Assembly: GCF_022568795.1 (NCBI RefSeq)
Contig: NZ_JAKZHU010000001.1
Location: 1,550,001-1,614,000, forward strand
Reading direction: 5' to 3'
Source: Arsenicicoccus dermatophilus
GTDB lineage: Bacteria; Actinomycetota; Actinomycetes; Actinomycetales; Dermatophilaceae
Length of the DNA: 64,000 nt
How positions within the stretch are numbered: the stretch's first letter is position 1; every line of letters begins with the position of its first letter. Position numbers and translations under genes: made by a program. Shown piece by piece: positions 46,812-56,353 of this stretch. The notes beneath the pieces were generated by a model, which was not told where the DNA came from, searched no databases, and saw only the letters and a program-made list of their open reading frames with translations.

Positions 46812-47972
46812 TCAGCTCACGCTGACGGTGGGGCCGCCCGCGGACTCCTCGTCCACCGGCTCGCCCATCTCCTCGGCGAGGCGCATGGCCTCCTCGATCA
46901 GGGTCTCCACGATGGCCGCCTCGGGGACGGTCTTGATGACCTCGCCCTTGACGAAGATCTGGCCCTTGCCGTTGCCGGACGCGACGCCGAGGTCGGCCTC
47001 GCGGGCCTCGCCCGGTCCGTTGACGACGCAGCCCATCACGGCGACGCGCAGCGGGACGGTCATCCCCTCCAGGCCCTTGGTGACCTGCTCGGCGAGGGTG
47101 TAGACGTCGACCTGGGCGCGCCCGCAGGAGGGGCAGGAGACGATCTCGAGCTTGCGGGGGCGCAGGTTGAGGCTCTGCAGGATGGCGATCCCGACCTTGA
47201 CCTCCTCGACCGGCGGCGCGGACAGCGAGACCCGGATGGTGTCGCCGATGCCCTTGCTCAGCAGGGCGCCGAAGGCCGTGGCGGACTTGATGGTGCCCTG
47301 GAAGGCAGGCCCCGCCTCGGTCACGCCGAGGTGCAGCGGCCAGTCGCCCCGCTCGGACAGCAGCTCATAGGCCCGGACCATGACGACCGGGTCGTTGTGC
47401 TTGACCGAGATCTTGAAGTCGTGGAAGTCGTGCTCCTCGAACAGGCTCGCCTCCCACACGGCCGACTCGACGAGGGCCTCGGGCGTGGCCTTGCCGTACT
47501 TCTCCAGCAGCCGCTTGTCCAGGGAGCCGGCGTTGACGCCGATGCGCAGCGAGGTGCCGTGGTCCTTGGCAGCCTGGGCGATCTCCTTGACCTGGTCGTC
47601 GAACTTGCGGATGTTGCCGGGGTTGACGCGCACCGCGGCGCAGCCCGCCTCGATGGCGGCGAAGACGTACTTCGGCTGGAAGTGGATGTCGGCGATCACC
47701 GGGATCTGGCTGTGCCGGGCGATCTGCGGCAGCGCTTCCGCGTCGTCCTGGCTGGGGCACGCGACGCGCACGATGTCGCAGCCGGCCGCGGTGAGCTGGG
47801 CGATCTGCTGCAGGGTGGCGTTGACGTCGGACGTCAGCGTCGTCGTCATCGACTGCACGGAGACGGGGGCATCGCCGCCGACCTCGACCTTGCCGACCGT
47901 GATCTTGCGGGTCGGGCGGCGGGGCGCCAGCACGGGGGCCGGGCCGGAGGGCATGCCAAGCGAGACGGTCAT
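46812..47972 (-). CDS. ispG: 4-hydroxy-3-methylbut-2-enyl diphosphate synthase IspG
   Basis: IspG (GcpE) is the iron-sulfur enzyme of the next-to-last MEP pathway step, turning MEcPP into HMBPP. The 386-residue product has the TIM-barrel start [19 protein letters not shown] and [15 protein letters not shown]. The three [4Fe-4S] cysteines lie in [11 protein letters not shown] and [19 protein letters not shown] 47972 gives [13 protein letters not shown]; an internal ATG at 47954 is an alternative. It follows rip1 and dxr in the conserved order, so two MEP enzymes are made from one cluster. Confidence 0.96.
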   Translation of the reverse strand: MTVSLGMPSGPAPVLAPRRPTRKITVGKVEVGGDAPVSVQSMTTTLTSDVNATLQQIAQLTAAGCDIVRVACPSQDDAEALPQIARHSQIPVIADIHFQPKYVFAAIEAGCAAVRVNPGNIRKFDDQVKEIAQAAKDHGTSLRIGVNAGSLDKRLLEKYGKATPEALVESAVWEASLFEEHDFHDFKISVKHNDPVVMVRAYELLSERGDWPLHLGVTEAGPAFQGTIKSATAFGALLSKGIGDTIRVSLSAPPVEEVKVGIAILQSLNLRPRKLEIVSCPSCGRAQVDVYTLAEQVTKGLEGMTVPLRVAVMGCVVNGPGEAREADLGVASGNGKGQIFVKGEVIKTVPEAAIVETLIEEAMRLAEEMGEPVDEESAGGPTVSVS

Positions 47973-48097
47973 GTGGTCAGTATCTCCCAGCGGGGTGGTG
48001 GGTCGGGACGGACGGGGTGGGTTCGGCCGGTGCTGGACCGTTGGGCGCCCGGCCCAGCCGCGCTCGACCCACCCCGCGCCGGCCTCGGGTGGCGGCT

Positions 48098-49453
48098 TCA
48101 GCCGAGCTTCACCGGCCGCACGATGTCGGCGTAGATCAGCAGACCGCCCATGACGATCAGGACGAGCGACATCGCGTAGGCGATCGGCAGGCCCTTGGCG
48201 ATGTCGACATAACCGGGGTCGGGGCGGCCCGCGACCTTGGCGACCTGCCGGCGCAGCCCCTCCCACACAGCGCCGGCCACGTGCCCGCCGTCGAGCGGCA
48301 TGAGCGGGACGAGGTTGAAGACGAACAGCGCCACGTTGAGCGAGGCGATCAGCGAGATCAGGGTGATCAGGCGGGACCCGACGCCCCCGAGCCCGGCGAT
48401 CTGTCCGCTGGCGACCTCGCCGCCGATGCGTCCGACGCCGACGACGGAGATCGGCCCGCTGGGGTCGCGCTCGCCGGAGCCGAAGGCCGCCTGCGCGATG
48501 CCCACCATCTTCTGCGGGATCTTCACGACGACCCCCGCGGTCTGGGCGACGGCGTCCCCGACGGCCCCGGGGACGGCGGTGACGGGCTGACGCTCCCGCC
48601 GGTAGACCCGGGCGGGAGCGATACCGACGAAGCCGGTCTGCTCCAGCACGGGCTTGCCGTCGGGTCCCTCCACCACCGCGCCGTCGGCGTCGAGCTTGGG
48701 CAGGGCATGGGTGATCGGGGTGACGGTCAGGGTGAGCTGCTGGCCGTCGCGCTCGACGACGACCGGCGTGGCCTGTCCGGCGCGGGGCCGCAGCGACGCG
48801 GACACGTCGGTGGAGCGCTCGATCGGCCTGCCCGCCACCGAGAGCAGCCGGTCACCGGGCTCGATGCCGGCCTGGACCGCCGGGGTCGGCCGGTCCTGGT
48901 CGGTGCACGGGGTGGTGGTGTCGGCACCCGCCGGGCGCACGCATTGCTGGATCGACCCGACGCGAGCGCCGCGGTCCACGGGGATGCCGTAGCCCACCAT
49001 CACCCCGCCGACGAGGACGGTGGCGATCAGCAGGTTCATCAGCGGGCCGCCGGTCATCACCAGGATCTTCTGCCAGGTGCGCAGCTTGTAGAACACGCGG
49101 TTCTCGTCGCCCGGCTGGATCTCCTCCATCGACTGGGCGCGGGCGTCGTCGATGAGGGCGCCGACCCGCCCGGTGCCCGAGGGCCGCAGGTGGCGCTCGT
49201 CCTCCCCGGCTCGCTTGGGCGGGAACATGCCGATCATCTTGACGTAGCCGCCGAGCGGGATCGCCTTGAGGCCGTACTCCGTCTCGCCGCGCCGCCGGGC
49301 CCACACGGTCGGCCCGAAGCCGATCATGTACTGCGGGCACTTGACGCCGAAGGTCTTGGCAGGCAGCAGGTGCCCGATCTCGTGCAGGGCGATCGAGGCT
49401 CCGACGCCGACAGCGACGAAGAGGATGCCGAGGATCGTCGAGAGCACGGTCAT
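48098..49453 (-). CDS. rip1: M50 site-2 intramembrane protease (RseP/Rip1 type)
   Basis: Site-2 proteases cut membrane-bound anti-sigma factors and similar substrates within the membrane. The 451-residue protein has HEIGH at residues 24-28 in the first helix, a PDZ domain ([19 protein letters not shown]) in the middle, and the third zinc ligand in [13 protein letters not shown] before the last helix. Three to four membrane segments are visible. The ATG overlaps the dxr stop (ATGA). The dxr-rip1-ispG order is the same as in mycobacteria. Confidence 0.95.
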   Translation of the reverse strand: MTVLSTILGILFVAVGVGASIALHEIGHLLPAKTFGVKCPQYMIGFGPTVWARRRGETEYGLKAIPLGGYVKMIGMFPPKRAGEDERHLRPSGTGRVGALIDDARAQSMEEIQPGDENRVFYKLRTWQKILVMTGGPLMNLLIATVLVGGVMVGYGIPVDRGARVGSIQQCVRPAGADTTTPCTDQDRPTPAVQAGIEPGDRLLSVAGRPIERSTDVSASLRPRAGQATPVVVERDGQQLTLTVTPITHALPKLDADGAVVEGPDGKPVLEQTGFVGIAPARVYRRERQPVTAVPGAVGDAVAQTAGVVVKIPQKMVGIAQAAFGSGERDPSGPISVVGVGRIGGEVASGQIAGLGGVGSRLITLISLIASLNVALFVFNLVPLMPLDGGHVAGAVWEGLRRQVAKVAGRPDPGYVDIAKGLPIAYAMSLVLIVMGGLLIYADIVRPVKLG

Positions 49454-50754
49454 GCGGTTTCCTTGCCGGTCGGGTCGGGGCAGCCGTGGTGCGGCGCGAG
49501 CCCCAGGATCTCGCGGGTGCGGGTGCGCGCCCAGCGCTCGGCCCGCAGCACAGCCACAACGTCCAGATCGACCGGGTTGTTCCCGAGATTGCCGACCGTC
49601 TCGTCGCCCGCGTTGTGCTCGTCCACGACCCGCTCCACGGTGTCCACGATGTCCAGGAAGCCGATCCGCCGGTCGTGGAAGGCCTCCACGCACTCCTCGT
49701 TGGCCGCGTTGTAGACCGCGGGATAGGTGCCCCCCGCCTCCCCCACGCGGTAGGCCAGCGGCACGGCCCGGAAGGCCTCGCGGTCCAGGGGCTGGAACTC
49801 GAAGGTTCGCGGCACGCTCCAGTCGTAGGCCGGCGCGGCGCCGGGCACCCGGTCCGGCCAGGCGAGCCCCAGCGCGATCGGGATGAGCATGGTGGGCGGG
49901 CTCGCCTGCAGCAGCGTGGACCCGTCGGTGAACTCCACCATGGAGTGCACGTCGCTGGTCGGGTGCACCACGACCTCGATCCGGTCGAAGCCGATCCCGA
50001 AGAGCAGGTGCGCCTCGATCACCTCGAGCCCCTTGTTGACCAAGGTGGCGGAGTTGGTGGTGACGACGCGGCCCATGTCCCAGGTCGGGTGGGCCAGGGC
50101 CTGCTCGGGCGTGACCTGCGCCAGCACCGCCCTCGGCATACCGCGGAAGGGACCGCCGCTCGCCGTCACCACGAGCCGCCGGGCCTCCTCGGCGCGCCCG
50201 CCGCGCAGGCACTGGGCCAGGGCGCTGTGCTCGGAGTCGACGGGCACGATCTGGCCGGGTGCCGCGGCCCGGGTGACGACCGGGCCGCCGACGATCAGCG
50301 ACTCCTTGTTGGCCAGGGCCAGGGTGCTGCCCGCCTCCAGGGCCGCCAGCGTGGGCCGCAGCCCGATGGAGCCGGTGATCCCGTTCAGCACCACGTCGGC
50401 GCCGTGCGCGGCCACCTCGGTGGAGGCGTGCTCGCCCACCACGACCTGCGGGTCGTATGCCGGAAGGCCCGCCTCATCGGCCGCGGACCGCAGCGCGGCC
50501 CGCACCTGGTCGGCGTCCCCGCGGGCGACGCCGACCAGCTCGGCCCGCAGCAGCACCGCCTGCCGGGCGAGCAGGTCGAGCTGCCCGCCTCCCGCGGAGA
50601 GCGCGGTCACCGTGAAGCGGTCCGGGTTGCGGGTGACGATGTCGATCGCCTGGGTGCCGATGGAGCCGGTCGAGCCGAGCAGCGCCACGGTGCGGTGGCC
50701 CTCGGGCAGGACGTGGGGGCTCGATGAGGTCTGCGTCACGGGGCCAGTGTCCAT
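49450..50754 (-). CDS. dxr: 1-deoxy-D-xylulose 5-phosphate reductoisomerase Dxr
   Basis: Dxr converts DXP into MEP, the committed step of the MEP isoprenoid pathway. The 434-residue product has the NADPH loop LLGSTGSIGTQAIDIV, LANKESLIVGG, the metal/substrate region VPVDSEHSALAQCL, VTASGGPFRG, PTWDMGRVVTTNSATLVNKG and NAANEECVEAF. The start could be ATG 50757 or 50754; both sit together and differ by one residue. It is the first gene of the dxr-rip1-ispG run. Confidence 0.96.
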   Translation of the reverse strand: MDTGPVTQTSSSPHVLPEGHRTVALLGSTGSIGTQAIDIVTRNPDRFTVTALSAGGGQLDLLARQAVLLRAELVGVARGDADQVRAALRSAADEAGLPAYDPQVVVGEHASTEVAAHGADVVLNGITGSIGLRPTLAALEAGSTLALANKESLIVGGPVVTRAAAPGQIVPVDSEHSALAQCLRGGRAEEARRLVVTASGGPFRGMPRAVLAQVTPEQALAHPTWDMGRVVTTNSATLVNKGLEVIEAHLLFGIGFDRIEVVVHPTSDVHSMVEFTDGSTLLQASPPTMLIPIALGLAWPDRVPGAAPAYDWSVPRTFEFQPLDREAFRAVPLAYRVGEAGGTYPAVYNAANEECVEAFHDRRIGFLDIVDTVERVVDEHNAGDETVGNLGNNPVDLDVVAVLRAERWARTRTREILGLAPHHGCPDPTGKETA

Positions 50755-50833
50755 CATCGGGACAGCAGGGCGGACTAGGGTGGTGCGTGGTTCACGAGCA
50801 CGCCATCGACCCAGAGAGAAGGTCCTCCCGACC

Positions 50834-51022
50834 ATGGCCAAGGACAACACCGGGCTCAGCCTCGGTTACCGCATCATGTGGCAGCTTCGCTACCTGGGGG
50901 TGTCGGTCTTCGGTCCCGCGCAGCTCGACCCGGACAACGACCCCAAGGACAACCTGATCAGGGAGCGCCGGCGCAAGGTGGCCGCGGCGCACGCGGCGGC
51001 CGGCACCACCCCCAAGGGCTGA
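50834..51022 (+). CDS. Small conserved hypothetical protein
   Basis: This 62-residue protein (start MAKDNTGLSLGYRIMWQLRY) is hydrophilic apart from a short amphipathic part, with a basic C-terminal region (RRRKVAAAHAAAG). A conserved-looking core GPAQLDPDNDPKDNL suggests a small actinobacterial family that I cannot name. The ATG at 50834 is preceded by GAGAGAAGG. It diverges from dxr, with a gap of about 80 bp. Confidence 0.7.
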   Translation: MAKDNTGLSLGYRIMWQLRYLGVSVFGPAQLDPDNDPKDNLIRERRRKVAAAHAAAGTTPKG

Positions 51023-51063
51023 CGCGGGTCGTCGACGGGCCGCCGCCGGCCACGCGCACGACT

Positions 51064-51128
51064 GCTGCCGCCGGCACCAGGATCGACCGGGCTCTCGCCC
51101 AGGGTTCGTCCGTGGTGCCGGCGGCAGC
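51064..51128. terminator. Hairpin between convergent small genes
   Basis: Perfect 16-bp arms (GCTGCCGCCGGCACCA at 51064-51079 and its complement at 51113-51128) enclose a loop of about 33 bases, between a plus-strand and a minus-strand small gene. Confidence 0.65.
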
Positions 51129-51149
51129 GGCTTGTTCAGCGGCCGGGCG

Positions 51150-51566
51150 TCAGGCCTGCAGCGCCGCGCCGATCTTGTCGATCACGGCCTGCTCCGCGGG
51201 GGCCACGCCGTCGGCGGCATCGGCGACCTTGGCGCAGGCGGCGAGGACGACCTGGCGGTAACCCTGCGCCTGGGCCGGCGCGGCGGTGCTCAGAGCGGTC
51301 ATCGCCGCCTGCAGGTCGGCGAGCACCCGGGCCTCGACCTCCTCCGGGGAACCGGTGGGCGGCTTGGGCAGACCGCCGGTGCCGGCCAGCAGCTCGCGCA
51401 CGTCGGCGGGAGCGGCGGCGAGCTCCTGGGAGCCCGCCATGGACTCGCGGAACATCGACAGGAAGCCCGGGTCGGCCTTGGACACCAGCGCGATGGCACC
51501 GAACGCGCCGTTGCGGATCTGCTCGCGCTGCTCGTCGGTCAGGGTGGGAGCGGTGTTGTCGGTCAT
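51150..51566 (-). CDS. Conserved hypothetical protein
   Basis: I do not recognise this 138-residue, helix-rich protein. It has no signal peptide or membrane segment. It begins MTDNTAPTLTDEQREQIRNG and includes VSKADPGFLSMFRESMAGSQ and an Ala-rich C-terminal half. ATG 51566 is the natural start. It is a single-gene unit followed by the hairpin at 51064-51128. Confidence 0.75.
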   Translation of the reverse strand: MTDNTAPTLTDEQREQIRNGAFGAIALVSKADPGFLSMFRESMAGSQELAAAPADVRELLAGTGGLPKPPTGSPEEVEARVLADLQAAMTALSTAAPAQAQGYRQVVLAACAKVADAADGVAPAEQAVIDKIGAALQA

Positions 51567-51615
51567 GCCTTCCCGGTTACCCCAGCTCCGCCGGTCGTAT
51601 GCCGGGCGTCCACCC

Positions 51616-51687
51616 CACCCGGCTCCCCCGTCACCCGGCCACCCGGCTCCCCCCCCACCCGGCCACCCGGCTCCCCCCTCACCCGGC
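51616..51687. repeat. Three 24-bp tandem repeats
   Basis: Units 51616-51639, 51640-51663 and 51664-51687 share CACCCGGCTCCCCC at the start and CACCCGGC at the end, with only two variable bases in between; a partial fourth follows. They lie in the 359-bp intergenic region 51567-51925, upstream of a minus-strand gene and downstream of the ABC transporter, and are not in a supported gene. Confidence 0.85.
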
Positions 51688-51700
51688 CACCCGGCCACCT

Positions 51701-51770
51701 GGGGCCAGGCAGGCCCCGTGGCACGTTCAAAGAGGCCGCATAACGTACCTTCCGGGGCCAGCCTGGCCCC
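51701..51770. other. Long inverted repeat next to the tandem repeats
   Basis: Arms of 17 bases (51701-51717, GGGGCCAGGCAGGCCCC, and 51754-51770) pair with one mismatch and enclose about 36 bases, within which ACGTT and AACGT can pair again. It could end transcription of the ABC transporter operon, though it lies about 155-225 bp past its last stop. The stretch 51771-51925 is Gly/Glu-codon-like GC-rich sequence with imperfect repeats of GAGCTGAGCGGGG and no gene. Confidence 0.6.
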
Positions 51771-51925
51771 GAGGAGCTGAGCGGGGTCGAGCCGCGCGGG
51801 GTCGAGCTGAGCGGGGCGGGAAGAGGCCGGGGTGTGACCGGATGGGCGGCTCGGGGCGGGTGTCGAGCGATCGGGGCTGGCGCGTGGCCGGGGCGCTCCG
51901 CGAGGCGGAGGTAGGCCGTGTCGGC

Positions 51926-52762
51926 TCAGCCGCGGCGGCGCCCCAGCGTCTGCGCCCCGACCACGCAGACCACGGCGAGCAGGAACATCGCGATCCCGAT
52001 GACGTTGGCCTCGGCGGGGATCCCGCGCAGGTAGGCCGTGTAGACGTACGTGGGGAAGGTCTGCACCTCCCCCGACACGAAGGTCGTGATGATCACGTCG
52101 TCGAAGCTCAGCGCGAAGGACAGCAGCGCCGCCCCGGCGACCCCGGGCAGGATCGTCGGCAGCGTCACCCGGGCGAAGGTCGCCCACGGCCCGGCATACA
52201 GGTCGGCGGCCGCCTCCTCCAGCCGCGGGTCGAGCGACTGCAGCCGCGCCCGCACCGTGACGACCACGAAGCTCAGGCAGAACATCACGTGGCTGAGGAC
52301 CACCGTCCACCAGCCCAGCTGGAGCCCCGCGCGCGCGAAGCCCTGGACGAAGATCGTCAGCAGCGAGGCCCCCAGCACGACCTCGGGCGTGGCCATCGGC
52401 AGCAGCACGAGCAGCTCGACGAGCCCGCGCCCGCGGAACCGGCCTCGGGCCAGTGCGAGCGCGAGCATGGTGCCGAGCACGGTGGCGACGGCCGTGGCGA
52501 CCAGCCCGACCTGCACCGAGGTGCCGAGGGCCTCGCACACGCCCGGTGCGCCGCAGGGGTCGCGCCAGTGGTCGAGGGTGGGTCGACCGGACCAGGAGAT
52601 GTTGGACTTCGTGTAGGAGTTGAACGAGAACACGAAGGTGTAGGCGATCGGCAGGAAGAGGTAGGCGAGCACCAGCCCGGCCACGGCCGGCACCACCAGG
52701 TCGGCGGCGCGGCGCGGGGTGCGGGTCGCGCTCCCCGGGCGTGGGCGGGGCGCGGGGCTCAT
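51926..52762 (-). CDS. potC: Polyamine-type ABC transporter permease (PotC-like)
   Basis: This is the second permease of a spermidine/putrescine-type importer. The 278-residue membrane protein has six helices and the permease EAA loop EEAAADLYAGPWATFARVTLP that contacts the ATPase. SFDDVIITTFVSG is typical for PotC-like proteins. The ATG overlaps the potB-like stop (ATGA). It is the last gene of the potD-potA-potB-potC-like operon. Polyamine specificity is inferred from the family only. Confidence 0.9.
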   Translation of the reverse strand: MSPAPRPRPGSATRTPRRAADLVVPAVAGLVLAYLFLPIAYTFVFSFNSYTKSNISWSGRPTLDHWRDPCGAPGVCEALGTSVQVGLVATAVATVLGTMLALALARGRFRGRGLVELLVLLPMATPEVVLGASLLTIFVQGFARAGLQLGWWTVVLSHVMFCLSFVVVTVRARLQSLDPRLEEAAADLYAGPWATFARVTLPTILPGVAGAALLSFALSFDDVIITTFVSGEVQTFPTYVYTAYLRGIPAEANVIGIAMFLLAVVCVVGAQTLGRRRG

Positions 52763-53604
52763 ACCAGCTCCTGGGTGCCGTAGCGCCGCACGTAGCCGGT
52801 GACGAGCGCCAGGATCAGCGCCATGAGCGTGAACGACAGTGCCGCGGCGGTGGGATAGCCGCCGATGACGCGGAAGAACTCCGCGTTGATGGCGTTGCCG
52901 ACCATCGAGGTGCCGCGATCCGCGCCGAGCAGGTCGACGTTGACGTAGTCGCCCGCCGCCGGGATGAAGGTCAGCAGCGTCCCGGCGACGATGCCGGGCA
53001 TCGCGAGCGGGACCGTGACCAGCCGGAAGGTCTGCCACGGGGTGGCGTAGAGGTCGCCCCCGGCGGCGATCAGGGCCGGGTCGACGCGCTCCAGGGAGGC
53101 GTAGAGCGGCAGCAGCATGAACGGCAGGAAGGTGTAGGTCAGCCCCAGCACGACGGCCACCCAGGTCTCGGTGAGGTGCCCGCCGGGCAGCAGGTGCAGC
53201 GCCCGCAGTCCCCGGGCGAGCGGCGCGTCGTCGGCGAGGATCTGCCGCCAGGCCACGGTGCGCAGGATGAACGACGTGAAGAAGGGCGCCACCACGAGCA
53301 CCATGAGCAGGCCCCGCCACCGACCGGCCCGGAAGACCATGGTCCAGGCGAGCGGGAAGGCCAGGACCAGGCACAGCAGGGTCGCCAGCGCCGCGTGCAG
53401 GAAGGACCGGCCGAGCTGGGGGGCGAAGGTCGTCAGGGCGTGGGCATAGTTGCCCACGTTGACGTCCCGGTAGTAGTACCCCGGGTGGCCCGGGTAGTCC
53501 GACTGCAGGCTGACGCTCGCGAGCTGGACCAGTGGGGCGACGAAGAACACCGCCAGCCACAGGATCCCGGGCAGGACCAGCAGGTATGCCGAGCGCCTGC
53601 TCAC
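52759..53604 (-). CDS. potB: Polyamine-type ABC transporter permease (PotB-like)
   Basis: This first permease has 281 residues and six helices, with the EAA loop AAGGDLYATPWQTFRLVTVP and the PotB-like segment FIPAAGDYVNVDLLGADRG. The GTG start at 53604 overlaps the stop of the ATPase gene (GTGA), and its own stop overlaps the next ATG (ATGA), so the whole operon is translationally coupled. Confidence 0.9.
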   Translation of the reverse strand: MSRRSAYLLVLPGILWLAVFFVAPLVQLASVSLQSDYPGHPGYYYRDVNVGNYAHALTTFAPQLGRSFLHAALATLLCLVLAFPLAWTMVFRAGRWRGLLMVLVVAPFFTSFILRTVAWRQILADDAPLARGLRALHLLPGGHLTETWVAVVLGLTYTFLPFMLLPLYASLERVDPALIAAGGDLYATPWQTFRLVTVPLAMPGIVAGTLLTFIPAAGDYVNVDLLGADRGTSMVGNAINAEFFRVIGGYPTAAALSFTLMALILALVTGYVRRYGTQELV

Positions 53605-54896
53605 GAGCGCGGGTCCCCCGCGCCGCGCGGCGCGACGCCCACCGTGGCCCCGCCGGGGCCGGCCCCGAGGTCGGACGACGCTCGTTCCTCGGCGGCGATC
53701 TCGGCGAGGTCGACGACGTCGGCGGACAGGCCGGCCAGCGGGTCGTCGTCCCCGGGCAGCGTGAAGCTGTGCCGCAGGTCCCACGCGATGGTCACCTGGT
53801 CGCCGGGTCGCGCGGTGCTCTCGACGTCGACGTTCTGCTCGTAGACCGTCCACGCGCCGGCGCCGGGCACGTCGACGAGGTACTGCGTGGCGACCCCGGT
53901 GAAGGACACGTCGCGGACGGTGGCGCGGGTGAGGGCGTTGGCGACGGACTTCTTGCGGACCTTGTCGCCCGCGGCCACCACGCGGACCTTCTCCGGGCGG
54001 ACGCCGAGCAGCACGCGACGGGCGTCCTGCGCCGCGGTGCGCGAGCGCAGCACCCGCACCCGCTGGCCGGCGAGCTCGAGGACGAGCAGGTCGCCCTCGG
54101 CGCCGACGACCCTGGCCGGGGCGAGGTTGGACTGGCCGAGGAAGTTGGCGACGAAGCTCGTCCGCGGCAGGTCGTAGAGCTCGGCGGGGGCGCCCAGCTG
54201 CTCGATCTGCCCGTCGCGCATGACCGCCACCGAGTCGGCCATGCTCATGGCCTCCTCCTGGTCGTGCGTCACGTGGACGAAGGTCAGCCCGGTGGCCGAC
54301 TGCAGCCGTTTGAGCTCGACCTGCATCTGGCGGCGCAGCTTGAGGTCGAGCGCGCCGAGCGGCTCGTCGAGGAGCAGCACCTCGGGACGGTTGACGACGG
54401 CTCGGGCCACGGCGACCCGCTGCTGCTGGCCGCCGGACAGCTGGGCGGGGCGTCGGTCCGCCATACCACCCATCTCGACCAGGGCGAGGGCCTCGCGCAC
54501 CTGCTCGGCGACGACCTCGCGCGGCAGCCGGCGCCGGCGCGGTCCGAAGGCCACGTTGTCGGCGACGGACAGGTGCGGGAAGAGCGCGTACGACTGGAAG
54601 ACGGTGTTGACGGGCCGTCGGTGGGGACGCAGCGCGGTGACGTCGCGCTCGCCGATGAGCACCCTTCCCTCGTCCGGCTGCTCCAGGCCCGCGACCATGC
54701 GCAAGGTGGTGGTCTTGCCGCAGCCGGAGGGGCCGACGAGGGCGAAGAAGGTGCCCTGCGGGACGACCAGGTCCAGCCCGTCGACGGCGGTGTGCCGCCC
54801 GAAGCGTCGGGTCAGCCCCACCAGGCGCAGGTCGCCGGTCGGGCCGTCCTCGCCGCGGGGGGCGGCCGCCTCCGGCTGTCGGGTGCGTCGGAGCAT
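53601..54896 (-). CDS. potA: Polyamine-type ABC transporter ATPase (PotA-like)
   Basis: This 431-residue ATPase drives the importer. It has Walker A GPSGCGKTTT, Q-loop (TVFQSYALFPHL), signature LSGGQQQRVAVARA, Walker B VLLLDEPLGALD and H-loop VHVTHDQEEA. The C-terminal TOBE/OB domain (VLLGVRPEKVRV) is typical of the PotA/MalK subfamily. The tail is long and acidic (after about residue 375). ATG 54896 shares one base with the potD-like stop (TGATG). Confidence 0.93.
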   Translation of the reverse strand: MLRRTRQPEAAAPRGEDGPTGDLRLVGLTRRFGRHTAVDGLDLVVPQGTFFALVGPSGCGKTTTLRMVAGLEQPDEGRVLIGERDVTALRPHRRPVNTVFQSYALFPHLSVADNVAFGPRRRRLPREVVAEQVREALALVEMGGMADRRPAQLSGGQQQRVAVARAVVNRPEVLLLDEPLGALDLKLRRQMQVELKRLQSATGLTFVHVTHDQEEAMSMADSVAVMRDGQIEQLGAPAELYDLPRTSFVANFLGQSNLAPARVVGAEGDLLVLELAGQRVRVLRSRTAAQDARRVLLGVRPEKVRVVAAGDKVRKKSVANALTRATVRDVSFTGVATQYLVDVPGAGAWTVYEQNVDVESTARPGDQVTIAWDLRHSFTLPGDDDPLAGLSADVVDLAEIAAEERASSDLGAGPGGATVGVAPRGAGDPRS

Positions 54897-56113
54897 CACT
54901 GGCCCACCACCTTGGTCCACATCGCGGCGTAGTCCGCCTCTTCCTGGGGGTCCAGCGCGCGGAACACGCTGGTCTGCGTGGCGAGGAAGTCCGCGGTCGG
55001 GAAGATCAGCGGGTCCGCCACGAGCTCGGGGTCGACCTTCTCCATGGCCTTCTGGGCGCCTGCGACGGGGCAGATGTAGCTCACCCAGGCGGCCACCTGG
55101 GCGGCGATCTCCGGCTGGTAGTACCAGTCCAGGAGCCGCTGGGCGTTGCGGCGGTGCGGGCTGGTGGCCGGGATGATGGCGTTGTCGCTCCACAGCATCC
55201 CGCCCGAGTCGGGCACGACGAAGGTCCAGTGCTCGTTGCCGGTCTCGGCGCGCAGGGTGGCGATGTCGCCGCTCCACACCATCCCGGCGAGGGCGTTGCC
55301 GCTCTTGAGGTCCTCGACGTACGAGTTGCCCTTGACCCGGCGGATCTGGCCGCTGCTCAGCTGCCGGTCGACGACCTCGACGGCGGCGGTGACCTGGTCG
55401 TGGCCGAAGGCCTTGGCCGGGTCGACGCCTTGGGCCCGCATGATCAGCCCGAGGGTGTCGCGCCACTCGGACAGGGCGACCACCTTGCCCTTGAGGTCGG
55501 GGCGCCAGAGGTCGGCCACCGCCTCGAGGGGCCGGACCTTGCTGGCGTCGTAGCCGATGCCGGTCAGACCCGACTGCCACGGCAGCGAGTGCTGGCGGCC
55601 GGGGTCGAAGGGGGCGTCCATCAGGGCGGGCAGGACGTTGCCGGCGTGGGGCATCCGGATCAGCTCGAGCGGCTGGACCAGGTCCTGGGCGATCACCCGG
55701 TTGACCATCCAGTCCGAGAGCACGACCAGGTCACGGCCGATGTCCTGGCCGGCGCGGACCTGGGGGGCGATCTTGTTGACGTAGAGGTCGTTGTCGTCGA
55801 TCTCCTCCACGTACGTCGCGCGGATCCCGGTGGCTCTGACGAAGGCGTCCAGGGTCGGGAAACGCCTGGTCCGTTCGTCCTGGTCGAGGTACTGCGTCCA
55901 GTTCGCGAAGCGCACGACCCGGTCGGTGGCCGAGCGGTCGGCGGGCAGGGCCCGGGTGGTGCGGACGGACGCGGGCGGCTCTGGCGGGGCGCACGCGGCG
56001 AGGAGGGCTGCCCCTGCGGCCGATCCCAGAAGTCCCCGCCGGGTGATCGAGGGGCGGGTGCGGTGCTGGTGGGTCGGGCTGCCGGCCACGGCCGGGTGGG
56101 GGCGAGCGCGCAA
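54896..56113 (-). CDS. potD: Polyamine-type substrate-binding lipoprotein (PotD-like)
   Basis: This 405-residue protein is the extracellular receptor of the importer. It has a twin-arginine-like and lipoprotein signal (SITRRGLLGSAAGAALLAAC), with a lipobox ending at Cys41. The mature part contains the PotD-like features RFANWTQYLDQDE, LVVLSDWMVNRVI, PWQSGLTGIGYD and MVWSGDIATLRAE. The start is TTG at 56113: GGAGG lies 7 bases upstream and no ATG or GTG fits better. A spermidine/putrescine ligand is inferred from the family. Confidence 0.9.
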   Translation of the reverse strand: MRARPHPAVAGSPTHQHRTRPSITRRGLLGSAAGAALLAACAPPEPPASVRTTRALPADRSATDRVVRFANWTQYLDQDERTRRFPTLDAFVRATGIRATYVEEIDDNDLYVNKIAPQVRAGQDIGRDLVVLSDWMVNRVIAQDLVQPLELIRMPHAGNVLPALMDAPFDPGRQHSLPWQSGLTGIGYDASKVRPLEAVADLWRPDLKGKVVALSEWRDTLGLIMRAQGVDPAKAFGHDQVTAAVEVVDRQLSSGQIRRVKGNSYVEDLKSGNALAGMVWSGDIATLRAETGNEHWTFVVPDSGGMLWSDNAIIPATSPHRRNAQRLLDWYYQPEIAAQVAAWVSYICPVAGAQKAMEKVDPELVADPLIFPTADFLATQTSVFRALDPQEEADYAAMWTKVVGQ

Positions 56114-56258
56114 TAAAGGACCTCCGACTGGGCCCGGGCGGGCGCCGGGCTAAGACACGTCGGCCCGGCCGTCGTCGGTCCGACCGCCAGGCAACCTGCC
56201 AGAGGCTAGCAGCGTGTCGCGGACCTGGCCTGCCGGTCCGCCCGGGGTCGCCTCAGCG

Positions 56259-56293
56259 GCGGGGCCGACCACCCGTATGGCGATCGGCCCCGC
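56259..56293 (-). terminator. Hairpin downstream of prpE
   Basis: A perfect 10-bp stem (GCGGGGCCGA 56259-56268 / TCGGCCCCGC 56284-56293), and next to it GATCGTG/CACGATC (56298-56320), lie 35-95 bp after the prpE stop and before the potD-like operon. Confidence 0.65.
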
Positions 56294-56353
56294 GCCTGAT
56301 CGTGACGTCTCTCCACGATCGGTGATGACTGCTGGTGACGGCCCAGGTCCGCG

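Noticed and set aside
51616-51690. 24-bp tandem repeats as a CRISPR array
   Set aside because: The units are directly joined with no spacers and there are no cas genes in the window.
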